Shown here in pieces: positions 1-9,432 of a stretch of DNA of 13,986 bases. This DNA comes from Terana coerulea (Eukaryota; Basidiomycota; Agaricomycetes; Polyporales; Phanerochaetaceae). Positions within the stretch are counted from its first letter, which is position 1; every line of letters starts with the position of its first letter. The notes under the pieces are model-generated. The model made no database searches and was not told the origin of the DNA. It worked only from the letters and a program-made list of their open reading frames with translations. The translations under genes were made by a program, and so were the position numbers. The stretch covers positions 1 through 13,986 of the forward strand of contig JAKOGH010000396.1 of the NCBI GenBank assembly GCA_024811115.1, in the 5' to 3' direction.

Positions 1-1400
1 GCGAGAAATCCACGCACCGGGTCCAGCGCGGCGCGCCCACCTCGGAACAATGTGCCGGGTCGGGGACAGGAACGCAGACGTGCCCGCACTACGCGTGACG
101 CGAACATCACATGCGACGTTACGTCGTGGCGTGTCACGCCTGCGGCCTCGGACCGTGCCCTCGACGCCTGAACCTTTCGAATATTCGGCGGACATACGCA
201 CGGCGCCCAGTGCACGCCACGCGCGGCCGATGCCCATTTGCTGCGTGATGCCCGCCACGTGGGCCGACCGAGGCGTGAGCGCGCGCCGCGAAGTGCGAAA
301 ACCTTGGTGGAAGTCGCGGTGCGAGGCCTAAGCACGCCGCCGCCGCGGTGCCCGATGCACGACGATTGCGGCCGCAATAGGGCGCAGAATAAGCTCCGTC
401 GGTAGGGCGAGGTCCTGGCTCGGCGGGTGCGATAGCGGCGCTCCCGGTTAATTATGAGTCGAGCGCGCATGGCGAAGAGAGGCACACACGCCAGGTCGAA
501 CGAACGCCCTGGGGAGTTCCCGAAAACATGACGAAGGCGACGATGTCGCTTCTGCGTGATCCGCGCAAGGTTCGCAGCCAGCCCGACGTGTCGTCCGAGC
601 TCAGCTCTGCTGTCGCGGAGGGTCACGTTCCACAGCGGCGGCGCCCTCGAAGTCTGAAGAGCGTGAGCGGAGCGCCTCTGCAGCGCTGGCGCGTGGGCCT
701 GACAGGACGGTTGCGCCACCCGCGGTTTCTAGATTGTATGCTCGTACCCGACGGACGGCGGAAGATATGGCTGCGCCGAGGGCGGCGACCCGAACAACGG
801 GATGCATCGCCCACGAGGGTCTGTGGTCCCTCGGTGTAGATTAGAATATTGAGTGAAAGGCTAGCCTGATTCGCGTCGATGCTGGTGCATCTGGCGTACC
901 TCGGTATCGCGTATCGCTTGGGGCTGTGAGGAGGATCGCGTCGGTGCTTTAGCCTTTCGCACCTGCCAGTTGCCCACCGAGGGGGCCTGTTGATCGATAC
1001 GGACCATACAATAGAGGAGTTATGTTGAAGAGGTTGCTATGAGCAGTGCTTGCAGCGGGCGCACAAAAGCGGATGGTCCACACTTACGACGACTCTCCGT
1101 CATCTCGCCTGCGACCCAGCGTACCGGAAAACGCTGCGAAGACCCGGCTCCAAACTCCAAAGTAATACCGGGCCATTCGACCTATCATAAACGAAAATGT
1201 GAGGTTAGTTTCTCCACGCAGCACCCATTGGCTGGGATGAGGCAAAGCGTACTGACGACGTATTTCCGCGAAGAGTCATTTTGCTTGAACTAGAACCTCG
1301 GCAGCTCCGGCGGGCGCAATACCCTGTTCATAACTGGCGTACTTGACTCCGGGTTCCTTCTGGCTCGTCTGTGAATGACATGTTCGCATCCGTTCCCTGC
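1..1400. other. No recognisable gene (GC-rich to about 850, mixed after)
   Basis: No open frame here exceeds about 103 codons, and none of the translations shows a domain, signal peptide or conserved motif. The first 850 bases are GC-rich, which lengthens chance open frames on both strands. No clear TATA box with a pyrimidine leader and no donor-branch-acceptor set joining open frames was found. It may be intergenic or decayed sequence; I cannot assign it. Confidence 0.6.
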
Positions 1401-2205
1401 CACTAGTGCTCTCCGCGCATGGACGGTGGAGGCGGGGGCCCACCCACCTTCAGGGTGCCTGTCTGGGACACAACCACACTGTCAGCTGGCGGAGCTTCTG
1501 CAGGTTCGCAGGCGCAAGAGGCGCATGCGACGAGCCGGATAGGGCCGCAGCGGACCTCGAGGCAGGCGTCGGGGAATATTCATTTCCTCGGAATGACAGC
1601 AGCTGCCGTACATGGTGCTGAGCACGTCTATCAGCCGCTGACGGTGCCCTGCCCCGGGTGTGCCCACGAGACCGCATTCGAGAGACGGAGCGGGGCGGCG
1701 AAAGGTTTATGCAGCATGGCGACATGGCGAACTGGGGATTGTGAGACCATGAAGGTGATATCGTTCTGTATGTTTTCGCCCTTGTACTATGTCATGGGAG
1801 GTGGGAGGCCATTGCCTGCATTCGAAGATCACCGATGTCAGAACATTGACTGAGACCACTTTGCGACGTACGGCCGACGACCCGTCGAGGCACGGCGCCC
1901 ACGCCCTCTTCTTCCGTAACCCTCCCATATGCGTGTGGAGATTCCGGCCATGAGAACGCGGCTGCATAGCCTCCGCGCAGGCTCTTGCTCTTGCTGCACG
2001 GCGGCAGCGGCGTCTTCCGCGTCCCCACCGTCCTCGAGGCCGAGCACCCCGTCCGGCGCCGCGCCGCGTACAATGCCCCGAAAAATGACCTGCCCCGCCG
2101 CGAGGTGCACGGAAGGCGCAGCGAACATCCGGCGGCGCGGTGAGTGCAGCGGAGAGGGCTGGCGGCCGGCGAGCTATGATGAAATCGCTCGGATGATTTC
2201 CCAGA
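1401..2205. other. No recognisable gene; overlapping open frames on both strands
   Basis: The longest frame is on the minus strand (1707-2483, 258 codons) and runs into the first exons of the HMG gene on the opposite strand. Its product is arginine-rich, low in complexity and shows no domain. A minus frame at 1838-2128 and a plus frame at 1929-2234 overlap it in GC-rich DNA. Reading frames this long are expected from the base composition, so no gene is called. Confidence 0.55.
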
Positions 2206-2206
2206 A

Positions 2207-2339
2207 GAGAATAAAGGCAGTACACACGCCTTAGCCCCGAATTCAAACCTTTCGCGTCTCTTGTCCTCTTTCGGCCGTGACTACGCTGCTTCACCTTGCG
2301 CTCTGCTGCAGCGGCCAACGCATACAAGCAGGAGCAACC
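2207..2339 (+). promoter_or_regulatory. Putative core promoter and leader of the HMG gene
   Basis: A TATA-like element, AATAAAGG at 2210-2217, lies about 125 nt before the start codon at 2340. It is followed by a pyrimidine-rich stretch (about 2245-2310), typical of basidiomycete leaders. The ATG sits in a good context (GCAACCATG). The TATA match is imperfect, so the promoter position is an inference from spacing and composition. Confidence 0.4.
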
Positions 2340-4284
2340 ATGTCTGTCCAGGACACCGTGCAGGACGTCGCCTTCGTCGACGACGATGACGGTGAGCTCG
2401 CTGTGCTGTCTGTAGACGCGCGTTGTACGACCCGTTCCGTTTGCTCGTAGACATGCCGCCCCTCGTTGACAATCCGTACCCATCCAGCATGACCTTTACG
2501 TTCGCCGCCAACATGACCCCCATCGCGTACAGCACCGACCAGAACAACTTCGAGGTCGTGCACGAGCCGCCGCCCTTCCCGCCGAGGTCGTTCATCTACA
2601 CACCGCAGCCGGAGGCCGAGCCTGAGAGTGCTGGGCCCGCCCAGTCCAAGAAGAAGGACGCGAACTACATACCGCGCCCGCCGAACGCTTTCATCCTCTT
2701 CCGCTCGTCGTTCATCAAAGCCCAGCACATTCCCGAGAAGATCGAGGGCAATCACAGCGCGCTGTCCAAGATCATTGGTGCGTAACAAAAAAACTCAGAT
2801 TCCTTCCGTGTGCTCATGCCTTCCGTACGCCAGGAAAATGCTGGAAGGCTCTGCCTCGCGACCAGAGGCAGGAGTGGGAGATCAAAGCCATGAACGCCTT
2901 GGCTGAGCACAAGAAGAAGTATCCGGACTGGCGGTTCAGACCTGGGTCTACCGGGCTCGCGAAAGTCAAGGACGGACCGAAGAGGAGGAATAACAAAAGG
3001 CGAGGGGAGAAGCAGACAAGAAGGGTAAGAATAAGGCGCAACGGTGCGACAAGATCGCGGATTTACTGGTCGCGGGCAAGACGGGCTCAGACCTCGAGGA
3101 AGCTATTGAGAAATACGACCACGAGAGGGAGAGTCTGAAGGTCGAGGAAGAAGGATGCGGTGTGTTCAACGCCAAGACTCAGGACTCCGGCCTTCACCCG
3201 CCCAACAGCGACTCTCACTTCGAGCAGGCCCAAAGTACAGACTACGTCCACGAAGCCGTCTATGCACAGGACGCCGCTGCCGCCGAGTATCCCAGTGCTC
3301 GCTACATGACCCCGGACGCTATTCTGGACGCCAGATTCTGCACTCCGCTGACGTCCATGTTCAGGCGTTCCTCCTCTGCGCCGGCTCCCTACAGCCGTGC
3401 ATCGGTTGAGCCCGCAGTCTCTCGCGAACCGCATTTCTTAGGTCGCCGGGACTCTCTCAGCACCGGCTCGCTGGGCGACGCAGTGCGCACAGGCAGTGCG
3501 CCGCCGTACACGTTCGGGCACGAGGTAGGTGCACGTGGGGAACACAAGGTCAATGCCACGGCCAACGTGGTGAACACGAGGGACGCAGGTTATGTGCAGT
3601 CCCCTCTGGAGCCGTCTTTCTCGCCTCCTGTCGAGTTCTCCAGCCCCCCATGCTACGAGGTGCGTCGCGCTGCCGCCGGTTGTCTCGCAAGAACAATAAG
3701 AGCTGATCCCGACGTTGTTATGTGTCTTAGGGCTTCCTGCAGAGGCTTACGGCGCAAGCGTCCAGAGCCCCCGCCTGCCAGCGTTCGAGCACGACGGCGA
3801 TGACTATTCGAGCCCGATCCACTCCCCCGTGTCCTCCGCCTTCGACATGTTCTCCGAGGCGGACGCGGCGAGCGTCTACAATGAGCGCGCGACAGACTTC
3901 CCTGACGCCCCGTACGTCCACGGAATTTCCCAGTATTCTTCGCTGAGGGCGTGGGCGGGCGACGGCGACAGCGGCGCGAAGGGCGCGCCCGGGACCGGGT
4001 ACAGTGTGCTCGCCGCGCCGCTCGTGGTCACGCCCCAGACGCCGTCGATGTACGATCCCGAGAGCATTATGCGGGACGCCTTCGACGCGGCGTCCTACGC
4101 CCATCTCGGCGGCTGGGATCTCGGCTTCAGTGGCACCCAGGCCCCGCAGGGCGATCTCGGCAGCGTCCAATGCTTGCAGGACTACGCGCGCGGGCTTGAA
4201 GACCTGAGCTGTCGCCAGGGAAACCACCACCAATTGTTCACGTACGCTGCTGCTCCCTGGCCGCCAACTAGGCGCCACCCATAG
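2340..4284 (+). CDS. HMG-box (MAT/Rox1-like) transcription factor, spliced, with a frame break
   Basis: Sequence-specific DNA-binding regulator expected in the nucleus. Fungal HMG proteins of this group act in mating, pheromone response or morphogenesis; which role applies here is unknown. Exon 1 is 2340-2391. A 59-nt intron (2392-2450) joins in phase to exon 2 (2451-2777), and a 56-nt intron (2778-2833) then splits the HMG box. The box spans residues about 91-163: YIPRPPNAFILFRSSFIK, then NHSALSKIIG before the intron, and EHKKKYPDWRFRP after it. A basic, NLS-like stretch PKRRNNK follows at about 175-181. The frame then shifts near 2995-3000. The shifted frame is coding-like to 3659 (KIADLLVAGKTG, then acidic and Ser/Pro-rich). 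A last intron starting GTGCGT at 3660 leads to a 3' exon ending at 4284. The intended product is about 580 residues; without a frame change translation stops at 3136-3138, giving about 227 residues with an intact box. It could be a sequence error, a recent mutation or a truncated functional protein. Confidence 0.9.
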
Positions 4285-5030
4285 GACCCGGAGTAGCGCT
4301 CGCTTCTACTCTAGAACCACGCAGGAACCCACTATGCCCCATCCTCGGTCTCACTCTCATGAACGCCTCCATTTTCACGACTGCACCCATGATCTCGGAA
4401 TTCGTCAGCGTCTCGCCATACACGATCTGCGAGGCTAGATGCCGCTCTCGGTTGCACAACATCGCCTCTTCCCTGGATGTATTCTTCTTCGCAGTCTCTC
4501 CGCTCGCGCCACGTCTCGCACGCTGCCAGTTTCGGCTATTGTTTTCCTCGGATTCCTGTCACTATGCAAACCCGTGTCTCCAACGCTCTGTAAGCTCTAT
4601 GTTCGCTGTACTATACAAGCATGTACAGCATTTTTTTCTGCCGTCGGTATGTTCCCGATCCAATGTTATGCTATCAACTTTACCCTATCAACCTTCCCAA
4701 TTGCCGCAAGTTCGTGGGGTGCTGTTAGTGAGTGCCCGGATCCTCTTGTGCTCTGCTGACGCTGATGTCACTTAGAGTCTAGAATCCAGAACCCGGCTCG
4801 CTCTCCGTCATCCCTCATTAAGTCGCTGTCTAGCCCTGTGATTCCGCTCCCAGCCCCTTCTCGCGGCCTGCCATTGGCTAGATCTGGCGTCCCTCGATGT
4901 GCAGCCTTCGGCTTTCGGTGAGAGCGCAGTCTGGTGGTACTCTATCTCATCAATTTAGGATTCAGGTACTCATCAGATGACAGCCAGGTACCCTGTGAGC
5001 CTACGTACGTGCAGCGCTTCTGTGCGCGGA
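4285..5030 (+). other. Probable 3' UTR of the HMG gene, then intergenic
   Basis: From 4285 to about 4740 the plus strand is pyrimidine-rich and includes a T7 run near 4630. This fits a 3' UTR and downstream sequence. An open frame of 138 codons (4359-4775) crosses it, but its product is a Ser/Cys/Leu-rich translation of the pyrimidine bias and has no motif. No polyadenylation signal of canonical form was identified. 4780-5030 shows nothing recognisable. Confidence 0.5.
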
Positions 5031-6032
5031 GGAAGTGTGTATGCCTTCCCGCAGGGGCGGCGGAAGGCGTCACTCTGCGCGGCACGCTCTAGACCGTCGC
5101 CGCCGAAGTGACTTTGGACCCCCAATGATCATACGCCGCCCGCCGCGCTGCGCGTGCCCGACGTCCCGTACTGCACCCGCCGCCTGCGTGCTGCGCGGGC
5201 GCACACTCGCGGACCTTGGGCTGATGGCCCCGCAAAGACGAGCGAGGCGGTGTACGCATCTGATATTGCTTTACGCCAGCTCTTGCCTCGAAACTCTGTT
5301 CGCCCCGCCACCTACCGCCCCGCCGGGCCCCCAGGACAGCGCGCAGAGCCTGGCGGAAACGGGCGAACGCTCGGGCGGCAAACCTTACACCTTCGGCTGA
5401 GCTTTCTTTTCGCCTGGGACGCGCCGCACTCCGTGCGCTGCATGATGCCACTCGGCGTTGGCGCCCATAACAGAGACAAGGCGAGCCTTATTCGTCGCTG
5501 CGCGCACCCTAAAGCACGCCTAGGCGCGCCACACGCACACTCTATACAGAAGGCGGCGGAGCACGCGACCTGGGCTGTTAGTGCGTGGGCCGCGTCGCGT
5601 GCCGGGGATCTACTCACGGACCCTGCTCGCGAGCTCGCGTTCCCAGAGGCTGTCACATGGAACGCCGTCTCTTACGTGCGCGTCGCGCTGCGTCTTCCGA
5701 CAATGCGCGATGGCTTTACGCTGGGGTGACGCGCCGGGCCACTTGCTCGCGCTTGCCGCAGAAGAAGGGAAGACAGCGTTGGCGATGCGGAGGTTTCCAA
5801 CATACAGGACGCCGCGGACGGCCGCACAGGACGCTCCGCGCACGTCCCGATGCGCGCAAAGCTAATCGTTATTCTCGCTCGGCCCTCGCCGTTCATTTGG
5901 GGGCAGGCCATACGACGCACCTGCCGCGCCTGCGAGCGTCGGCACCCCCGTTCCCACTGTGGTCCCAAGCGGCGGCTGTGACTCTGTCTGGGGCTCCCGA
6001 GCAGCTCTCAAAGCGTGGGCCCCACGGTTCCC
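5031..6032. other. GC-rich block without a recognised gene
   Basis: The longest plus frame runs 5154-5729 (191 codons) and ends in a stop at 5727-5729. Its product is Ala/Arg-rich with no domain or signal peptide that I can identify, and frames of similar length exist in the other phases and strand. Such lengths are expected at this GC content. A 7-bp inverted repeat (GCCTTCC / GGAAGGC) lies near 5042-5068. The block could be a decayed gene, but I see no positive evidence. Confidence 0.5.
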
Positions 6033-6818
6033 ATGATATGCTTTCGGGCCCGAGCAATATCTCCCATTCCAGAAACGAACGCCGCTCTTCGTGTCCGCGG
6101 CCTTGGTGGCATTGCTCGCGCGTTGGTGCAGTTTGAATTCGCGTCTCCGCTGTTTGGCGGTAGCGGAAAAGGTATTCGCGGCGAAAGAAGCTGCAGTCGG
6201 GTGCCGTTGCAGCATTCCAGCATCTATGCCGTATTGGTACAATGTCCGCCTGGTCTGCGCACTGAGGAAAATCTTTTCCAGCTTGAGAGTAGCGAGTTTA
6301 TTCACTTTGACCCCTTGAAAACGATTGGTCGTGCTTTACGTGCATATTGGGGAGGCAAACCGCTCTTCCTCATAGGTGAGCCCATTATTCATTGCAAACA
6401 TTGCGTCTCTGATTTATTTCATGGGCGCGTCAGGTCTATTCGTTTATGCAGCGGCCCAAACCATCAACGGTCGTGCGCCGCGGTTAGTCATATGCGCCAG
6501 AATGGCCTGCCGTGTATGCAGGACGGTTCAACCGATATCAACTGTTCTACTTCGATGTTGACTTTGCGGAGCAAATGTTTGACGTTCATCTCGGCAGGTA
6601 CGGTCGACCTGTGCTTTGCATGGACTGTGCGAAGGCCACATTTATACGTACATGCAGGTATCCCCGCGTTGCAGTATGGTATCGACTGCGATGATCAGGC
6701 GGCGCGGCGCGGGGTGTGGATATCAAGATCCAGCGAAACCCGCTTCTCCATTGTCCCCAAACTTCCCTGCACCCATTGTTCCACGTTTATGGCAGGTCGC
6801 CCTACACATTCGCCTTAA
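6033..6818 (+). CDS. Hypothetical protein, unrecognised 261-residue open frame
   Basis: This is the longest plus-strand open frame with an ATG outside the HMG exons. The region has only moderate GC, so 262 codons without a stop is unlikely by chance (my rough estimate is around one in a hundred for this window). The open frame extends upstream to 6015 but the first ATG is at 6033, in a poor context (C at -3). I recognise no domain. The stretch around 6290-6380 reads plausibly (HFDPLKTIGRALRAYWGG). The next two phases also contain protein-like stretches: a hydrophobic segment near 6070-6115 and FNRYQLFYFDVDFAEQMF near 6525-6580. This suggests either a spliced gene with different exons or a decayed one. 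There is no TATA box at a convincing distance. Confidence 0.25.
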   Translation: MICFRARAISPIPETNAALRVRGLGGIARALVQFEFASPLFGGSGKGIRGERSCSRVPLQHSSIYAVLVQCPPGLRTEENLFQLESSEFIHFDPLKTIGRALRAYWGGKPLFLIGEPIIHCKHCVSDLFHGRVRSIRLCSGPNHQRSCAAVSHMRQNGLPCMQDGSTDINCSTSMLTLRSKCLTFISAGTVDLCFAWTVRRPHLYVHAGIPALQYGIDCDDQAARRGVWISRSSETRFSIVPKLPCTHCSTFMAGRPTHSP

Positions 6819-7360
6819 AGCCCGGCCCTGATAGATTTTAGCTCATGCCGTATGTCTTTCGGACATCCCCACCGTCAATACGCTTCATATTGCGATGCGT
6901 AAGTCATTTGCCGAATCATATGTGCTGCGTCGGCTCAATTCAGAGACCTGACAGATAGAATCCCACTGTTCGCTCGGATAAGATCGCAAGAAGATTTGAA
7001 ACGCGGGCAGAATTACTAGATATCTGGATGGAACTCTGCATCTAGTGTTCGCTCTGTACTATCCTCGATGAAGGAGCCGCTCCCACCTTACCAGCGACAT
7101 GCGAACAATCTATTGTGCGATGCTGCCGAGCGGTTGGATAGTTACATCTGTGCGCACGCTCATGTCTGACCGTTCCAATATAGTACTCATAGAGTGCATG
7201 GCTCTGCACTCCCTAGCCAAGCGAATCCCAATTGACGTGAACGCTATTACTTACGCGTCTGGACTAGCAGACGGGTGCTCAGGCGTGTCTTGACTTACAT
7301 GATCGTGTGTACCAACTCTCTCCACGTCCCATTGTCGCTTTCTAATACATTTCGTCTCAG
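6819..7360. other. AT-richer intergenic stretch, nothing recognised
   Basis: The base composition drops in GC compared with both sides, and no open frame above about 64 codons is present. I found no RNA gene, no repeat and no promoter-like element that I would defend. It is most simply read as intergenic DNA. Confidence 0.55.
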
Positions 7361-8246
7361 ATGTGACATTGACCGGCCCTAGATGCGAGTCATTGCATGC
7401 CGTACTCTCCCCGTCCGTCACTCCCAAACGCGCTACCACTACTCCGACCGTCCCTTCCCTGCCTCGCCCGGCCTGGACACGGTGTCTGCACGCGGTCGCG
7501 CTGATAGCCCCACAGCTGCCGAGCGGGCACCCGACGCTGTTTCACCGACGATTACGCTGCGGCGTGCGCGGGAGCACTGGAGCGTGCGCGCGTGCGAACG
7601 CGGTGTGTATCCCGCATCCGCATATGTGCAGCTTGACTCACTGTGCGCGGTGCGGCAAACAGCGAGGTTGGTGCGCCACGAGGGTGCCAGGCACGTGGCG
7701 GGCCACATCTTCACTCTGTTACTCCGTCTTTCTTTCAAAACAAACACGCCGCGCTTCCGCGCTTTGGCCGGTTGTCGCCGCCAGTGACATCTCCCCGACA
7801 GCTACCTGGAGCTCATGTGCTTGGCAGGCACGTAGTGAGCGGGAGTCGCGGGCAAGGCAATGTATATGCTTTGCTCCGCGAGTACGCACTGTCGCCGGTC
7901 GATGCCGGACGGCGGGCTTTGGAGAATGTATCGAGCTATGCCCAGGGGCGCCAGCATTGCTCCCCTCCCTCCGAGCCTGGCCACCTGAAGCTTTGGGTGA
8001 AGAAGAGGTTGACAGGCCCTGGCCGTTGTGCGAGATGCTTGGTGTGCCTCTCGTCAGCATCGAGCTACAAGTGAGGTATTTGTGAGTTCTTCAAGGTTTA
8101 TTGGTTCTGATGTCCATCCTTTCTGACGTTTTGGATGTAGGTGGAAGAGCATTGTACCGTCCGCGCTCTACTCCATAGCGACGGAGTGCTGTAAGCCTAC
8201 GACGGACTGAGGGTGTGTTGTAATACTCAAATTCTTAACCTATTTT
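7361..8246. other. GC-rich block with long but unconvincing open frames
   Basis: Plus frames at 7363-8085 (240 codons), 7383-7787 and 7643-8074 overlap each other, and minus frames of 100-113 codons oppose them. None shows a family motif, signal peptide or consistent composition, and all fit the GC-rich background. The composition changes back to AT-rich at about 8086, where the upstream flank of the duplicated secreted-protein gene begins. No gene is called. Confidence 0.45.
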
Positions 8247-8298
8247 ACGACCTTCACAATTCATTCTTCCTAGATTTCTATGCGCACCATACGATATG

Positions 8299-8310
8299 TG
8301 TTGCGCAACA
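8299..8310. repeat. 12-nt perfect palindrome TGTTGCGCAACA upstream of the secreted-protein gene
   Basis: The sequence reads the same on both strands and lies about 272 nt before the TATA box. Two TGTTGC half-sites meet back to back with no spacer. Copy 2 has a comparable inverted pair at 13468-13490 in a similar place, with opposite order and a 7-nt spacer. It could be a site for a dimeric transcription factor; no factor is identified. Confidence 0.45.
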
Positions 8311-8472
8311 TGTATATTGTGAGAGCGTCGACTGCTCTGTAAAACGCACTCAGCGTCGCGCTCCGGCCTTGGCACGGCGTCGCAGACGCTGACAAGCATG
8401 GCCATGCCCGTTCGGTGGTGATTTTTTCTCCTCTTTGCACCTCCCGTCCGTCTTGGCCAGCGTGGACAAGTG

Positions 8473-8507
8473 CTGATGCGGCGTCGAGGAGCGGGTACCT
8501 TGGTGCT
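8473..8507 (+). promoter_or_regulatory. Conserved upstream block of the secreted-protein promoter
   Basis: This 35-nt block matches 13673-13707 at 30 of 35 positions. It ends in a 17-nt identical core, GCGGGTACCTTGGTGCT (8491-8507). The core starts 91 nt before the TATA box here and 84 nt before it in the second copy. It is more conserved than the DNA on either side, which suggests a retained regulatory site. The bound factor is unknown. Confidence 0.55.
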
Positions 8508-8581
8508 AGTCAAGGCCCACAATTCGCATGCACCGCCGTGACGCCGGCCGCCAGACTCGAGAGCGTAGCGACCAAAATCGC

Positions 8582-8616
8582 TATAAAAACGACCTTGAGT
8601 CCTGCTCCTCTCTTCA
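8582..8616 (+). promoter_or_regulatory. TATA box and likely initiator of the secreted-protein gene
   Basis: TATAAAA is at 8582-8588, exactly 111 nt before the ATG. A pyrimidine-rich element CTCTTCAGT follows, with its A at 8616, 34 nt after the start of the TATA box. The second copy has CTCCTCAGT at the matching distance (33 nt). Conservation of element, spacing and leader length makes transcription start near 8616 likely. Confidence 0.8.
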
Positions 8617-8692
8617 GTGCGCTGCAATCCTCCTGCACGGCAAGACATCCAGCACACCCTCGACTGCTCCCCAGCATCGCTCTCTCATCACT

Positions 8693-9016
8693 ATGCGCTT
8701 CGCCATCACGCTCCTCGCGCTCCTCCCCGCCCTGCTGCCCGCCGTCGCCGCCGCCGCCGCCTCGGCGCCCACCAGCCCCGTCCCCACCCCCATCGACCTC
8801 GCGGCCGCCGCGACGTACACCATCGCGGGCTGCGGCTCCACCGGCGGGCAGCTGCCGGGCTACTGCTGGGGCGGCGGCGCCCAGAACTGCAAGTGCAGCA
8901 GCATCGGCGTGTACGGGTGCTCCGACAGCGCCGCGCAGTCGACGTGCAAGTCCAAGGGCTGCGGCTGCCAGCTCGACACGGGCACTCTTCCCTGCGGCCA
9001 CCCCTCCATCTGCTAA
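8693..9016 (+). CDS. Small secreted cysteine-rich protein (107 residues, 10 Cys)
   Basis: Predicted to leave the cell by the secretory pathway. It has a signal peptide with R2, a hydrophobic run rich in Leu and Ala (residues about 3-23), and a likely cleavage near A21-A25. A short Pro/Ser/Thr/Ala linker follows to about residue 40. The mature part carries ten cysteines at 47, 58, 66, 68, 76, 85, 90, 92, 101 and 107, with the last as the final residue, enough for five disulfides. It is rich in Gly and Ser between cysteines. I cannot place the spacing in a named family: it is not a hydrophobin, cerato-platanin or CFEM pattern. This ATG is supported by the 111-nt distance to the TATA box, the same as in the second copy. 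The coding part has no intron, but one starts one base after the stop. A role as effector, surface protein or defence peptide would be inference. Confidence 0.85.
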   Translation: MRFAITLLALLPALLPAVAAAAASAPTSPVPTPIDLAAAATYTIAGCGSTGGQLPGYCWGGGAQNCKCSSIGVYGCSDSAAQSTCKSKGCGCQLDTGTLPCGHPSIC

Positions 9017-9017
9017 T

Positions 9018-9070
9018 GTGAGCTTTGCGGCGGCGACTTGCTGGTGTATGTGGCTGACGCTCAGACATAG
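9018..9070 (+). other. Predicted 53-nt intron in the 3' UTR of the secreted-protein gene
   Basis: The stop codon TAA (9014-9016) is followed by a single T and then a donor GTGAGC at 9018. A branch-like GCTGAC lies near 9052-9057 and an acceptor ACATAG ends at 9070. Length and signals match the introns in the HMG gene. Because the junction is only one base after the stop, it should not trigger decay by the usual distance rule. It may be the remnant of a once longer reading frame. Confidence 0.6.
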
Positions 9071-9432
9071 GTGTTTACACGGCCAGGAAGTTATTAGGCA
9101 GGGGCTGGGGAATGGAAGCAGGTCTTGATGCGCGGGCACTGGGCTGGAATGGCAATCAGTCTCGTCGGTCATTTGCTCACCCACTCTCTTCACGTCGTCC
9201 TTTCCGCATCCAAACTTTGGCTAGGCCGTCGTATCACATTTGACTCATGGCAATGTACGCCCCTCGCACGGTTGCTTGTGACAGAGTGTAAGACTCAGAC
9301 CCGCCAGTTGGGCAGCTTGCTGCCGCCCAAGTGCAAAGAGGACAAAGTAGAGCAAAACTTGTCAGCAGCCTGGAGATAGTGTCACGTAAGTCACACCCAT
9401 CACATCATTTTTGATCAACTAGGACTCTGTTC
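9071..9432. other. Probable end of the secreted-protein transcript, then intergenic
   Basis: No canonical AATAAA signal is present, so the transcript end cannot be placed. A plus frame of 84 codons (9125-9379) has no motif. A GTAAGT occurs at 9385, but the nearest acceptor would make a 37-nt intron, too short to trust. Nothing else is recognised. Confidence 0.45.

Larger units (their letters stand above)
8247..8790 (+). repeat. Duplicated segment, copy 1 (promoter, leader and signal-peptide region)
   Basis: This segment is clearly related to 13428-13986. By eye, similarity starts at ACGACCTT (8247 and 13428) and continues through the promoter, the leader and the start of coding sequence, with small indels. 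The offset moves from 5181 to 5200 to 5193 nt along the alignment, so these are old, diverged copies. Copy 2 is cut by the window end, so the full length of the duplication is unknown. The coding content argues for gene duplication and against long terminal repeats of a retroelement. Confidence 0.85.

Noticed and set aside
1707..2483. 258-codon minus-strand open frame
   Set aside because: It overlaps the start of the well-supported HMG gene on the other strand, is Arg-rich and of low complexity, and fits GC-driven absence of stops.
2291..2788. 165-codon minus-strand frame opposite the HMG exons
   Set aside because: It is antisense to exons with a recognised HMG domain and has no motif of its own.
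8415..9128. 237-codon plus frame overlapping the secreted-protein gene
   Set aside because: It is in a different phase from the signal peptide and reads Ala/Pro/Ser/Arg-rich; it crosses the TATA box and leader.
8510..9193. 227-codon minus-strand frame over the secreted-protein gene
   Set aside because: Shadow of the GC-rich plus-strand gene, whose promoter, signal peptide and cysteine pattern are clear. A related antisense frame recurs at the second copy because the DNA is duplicated.
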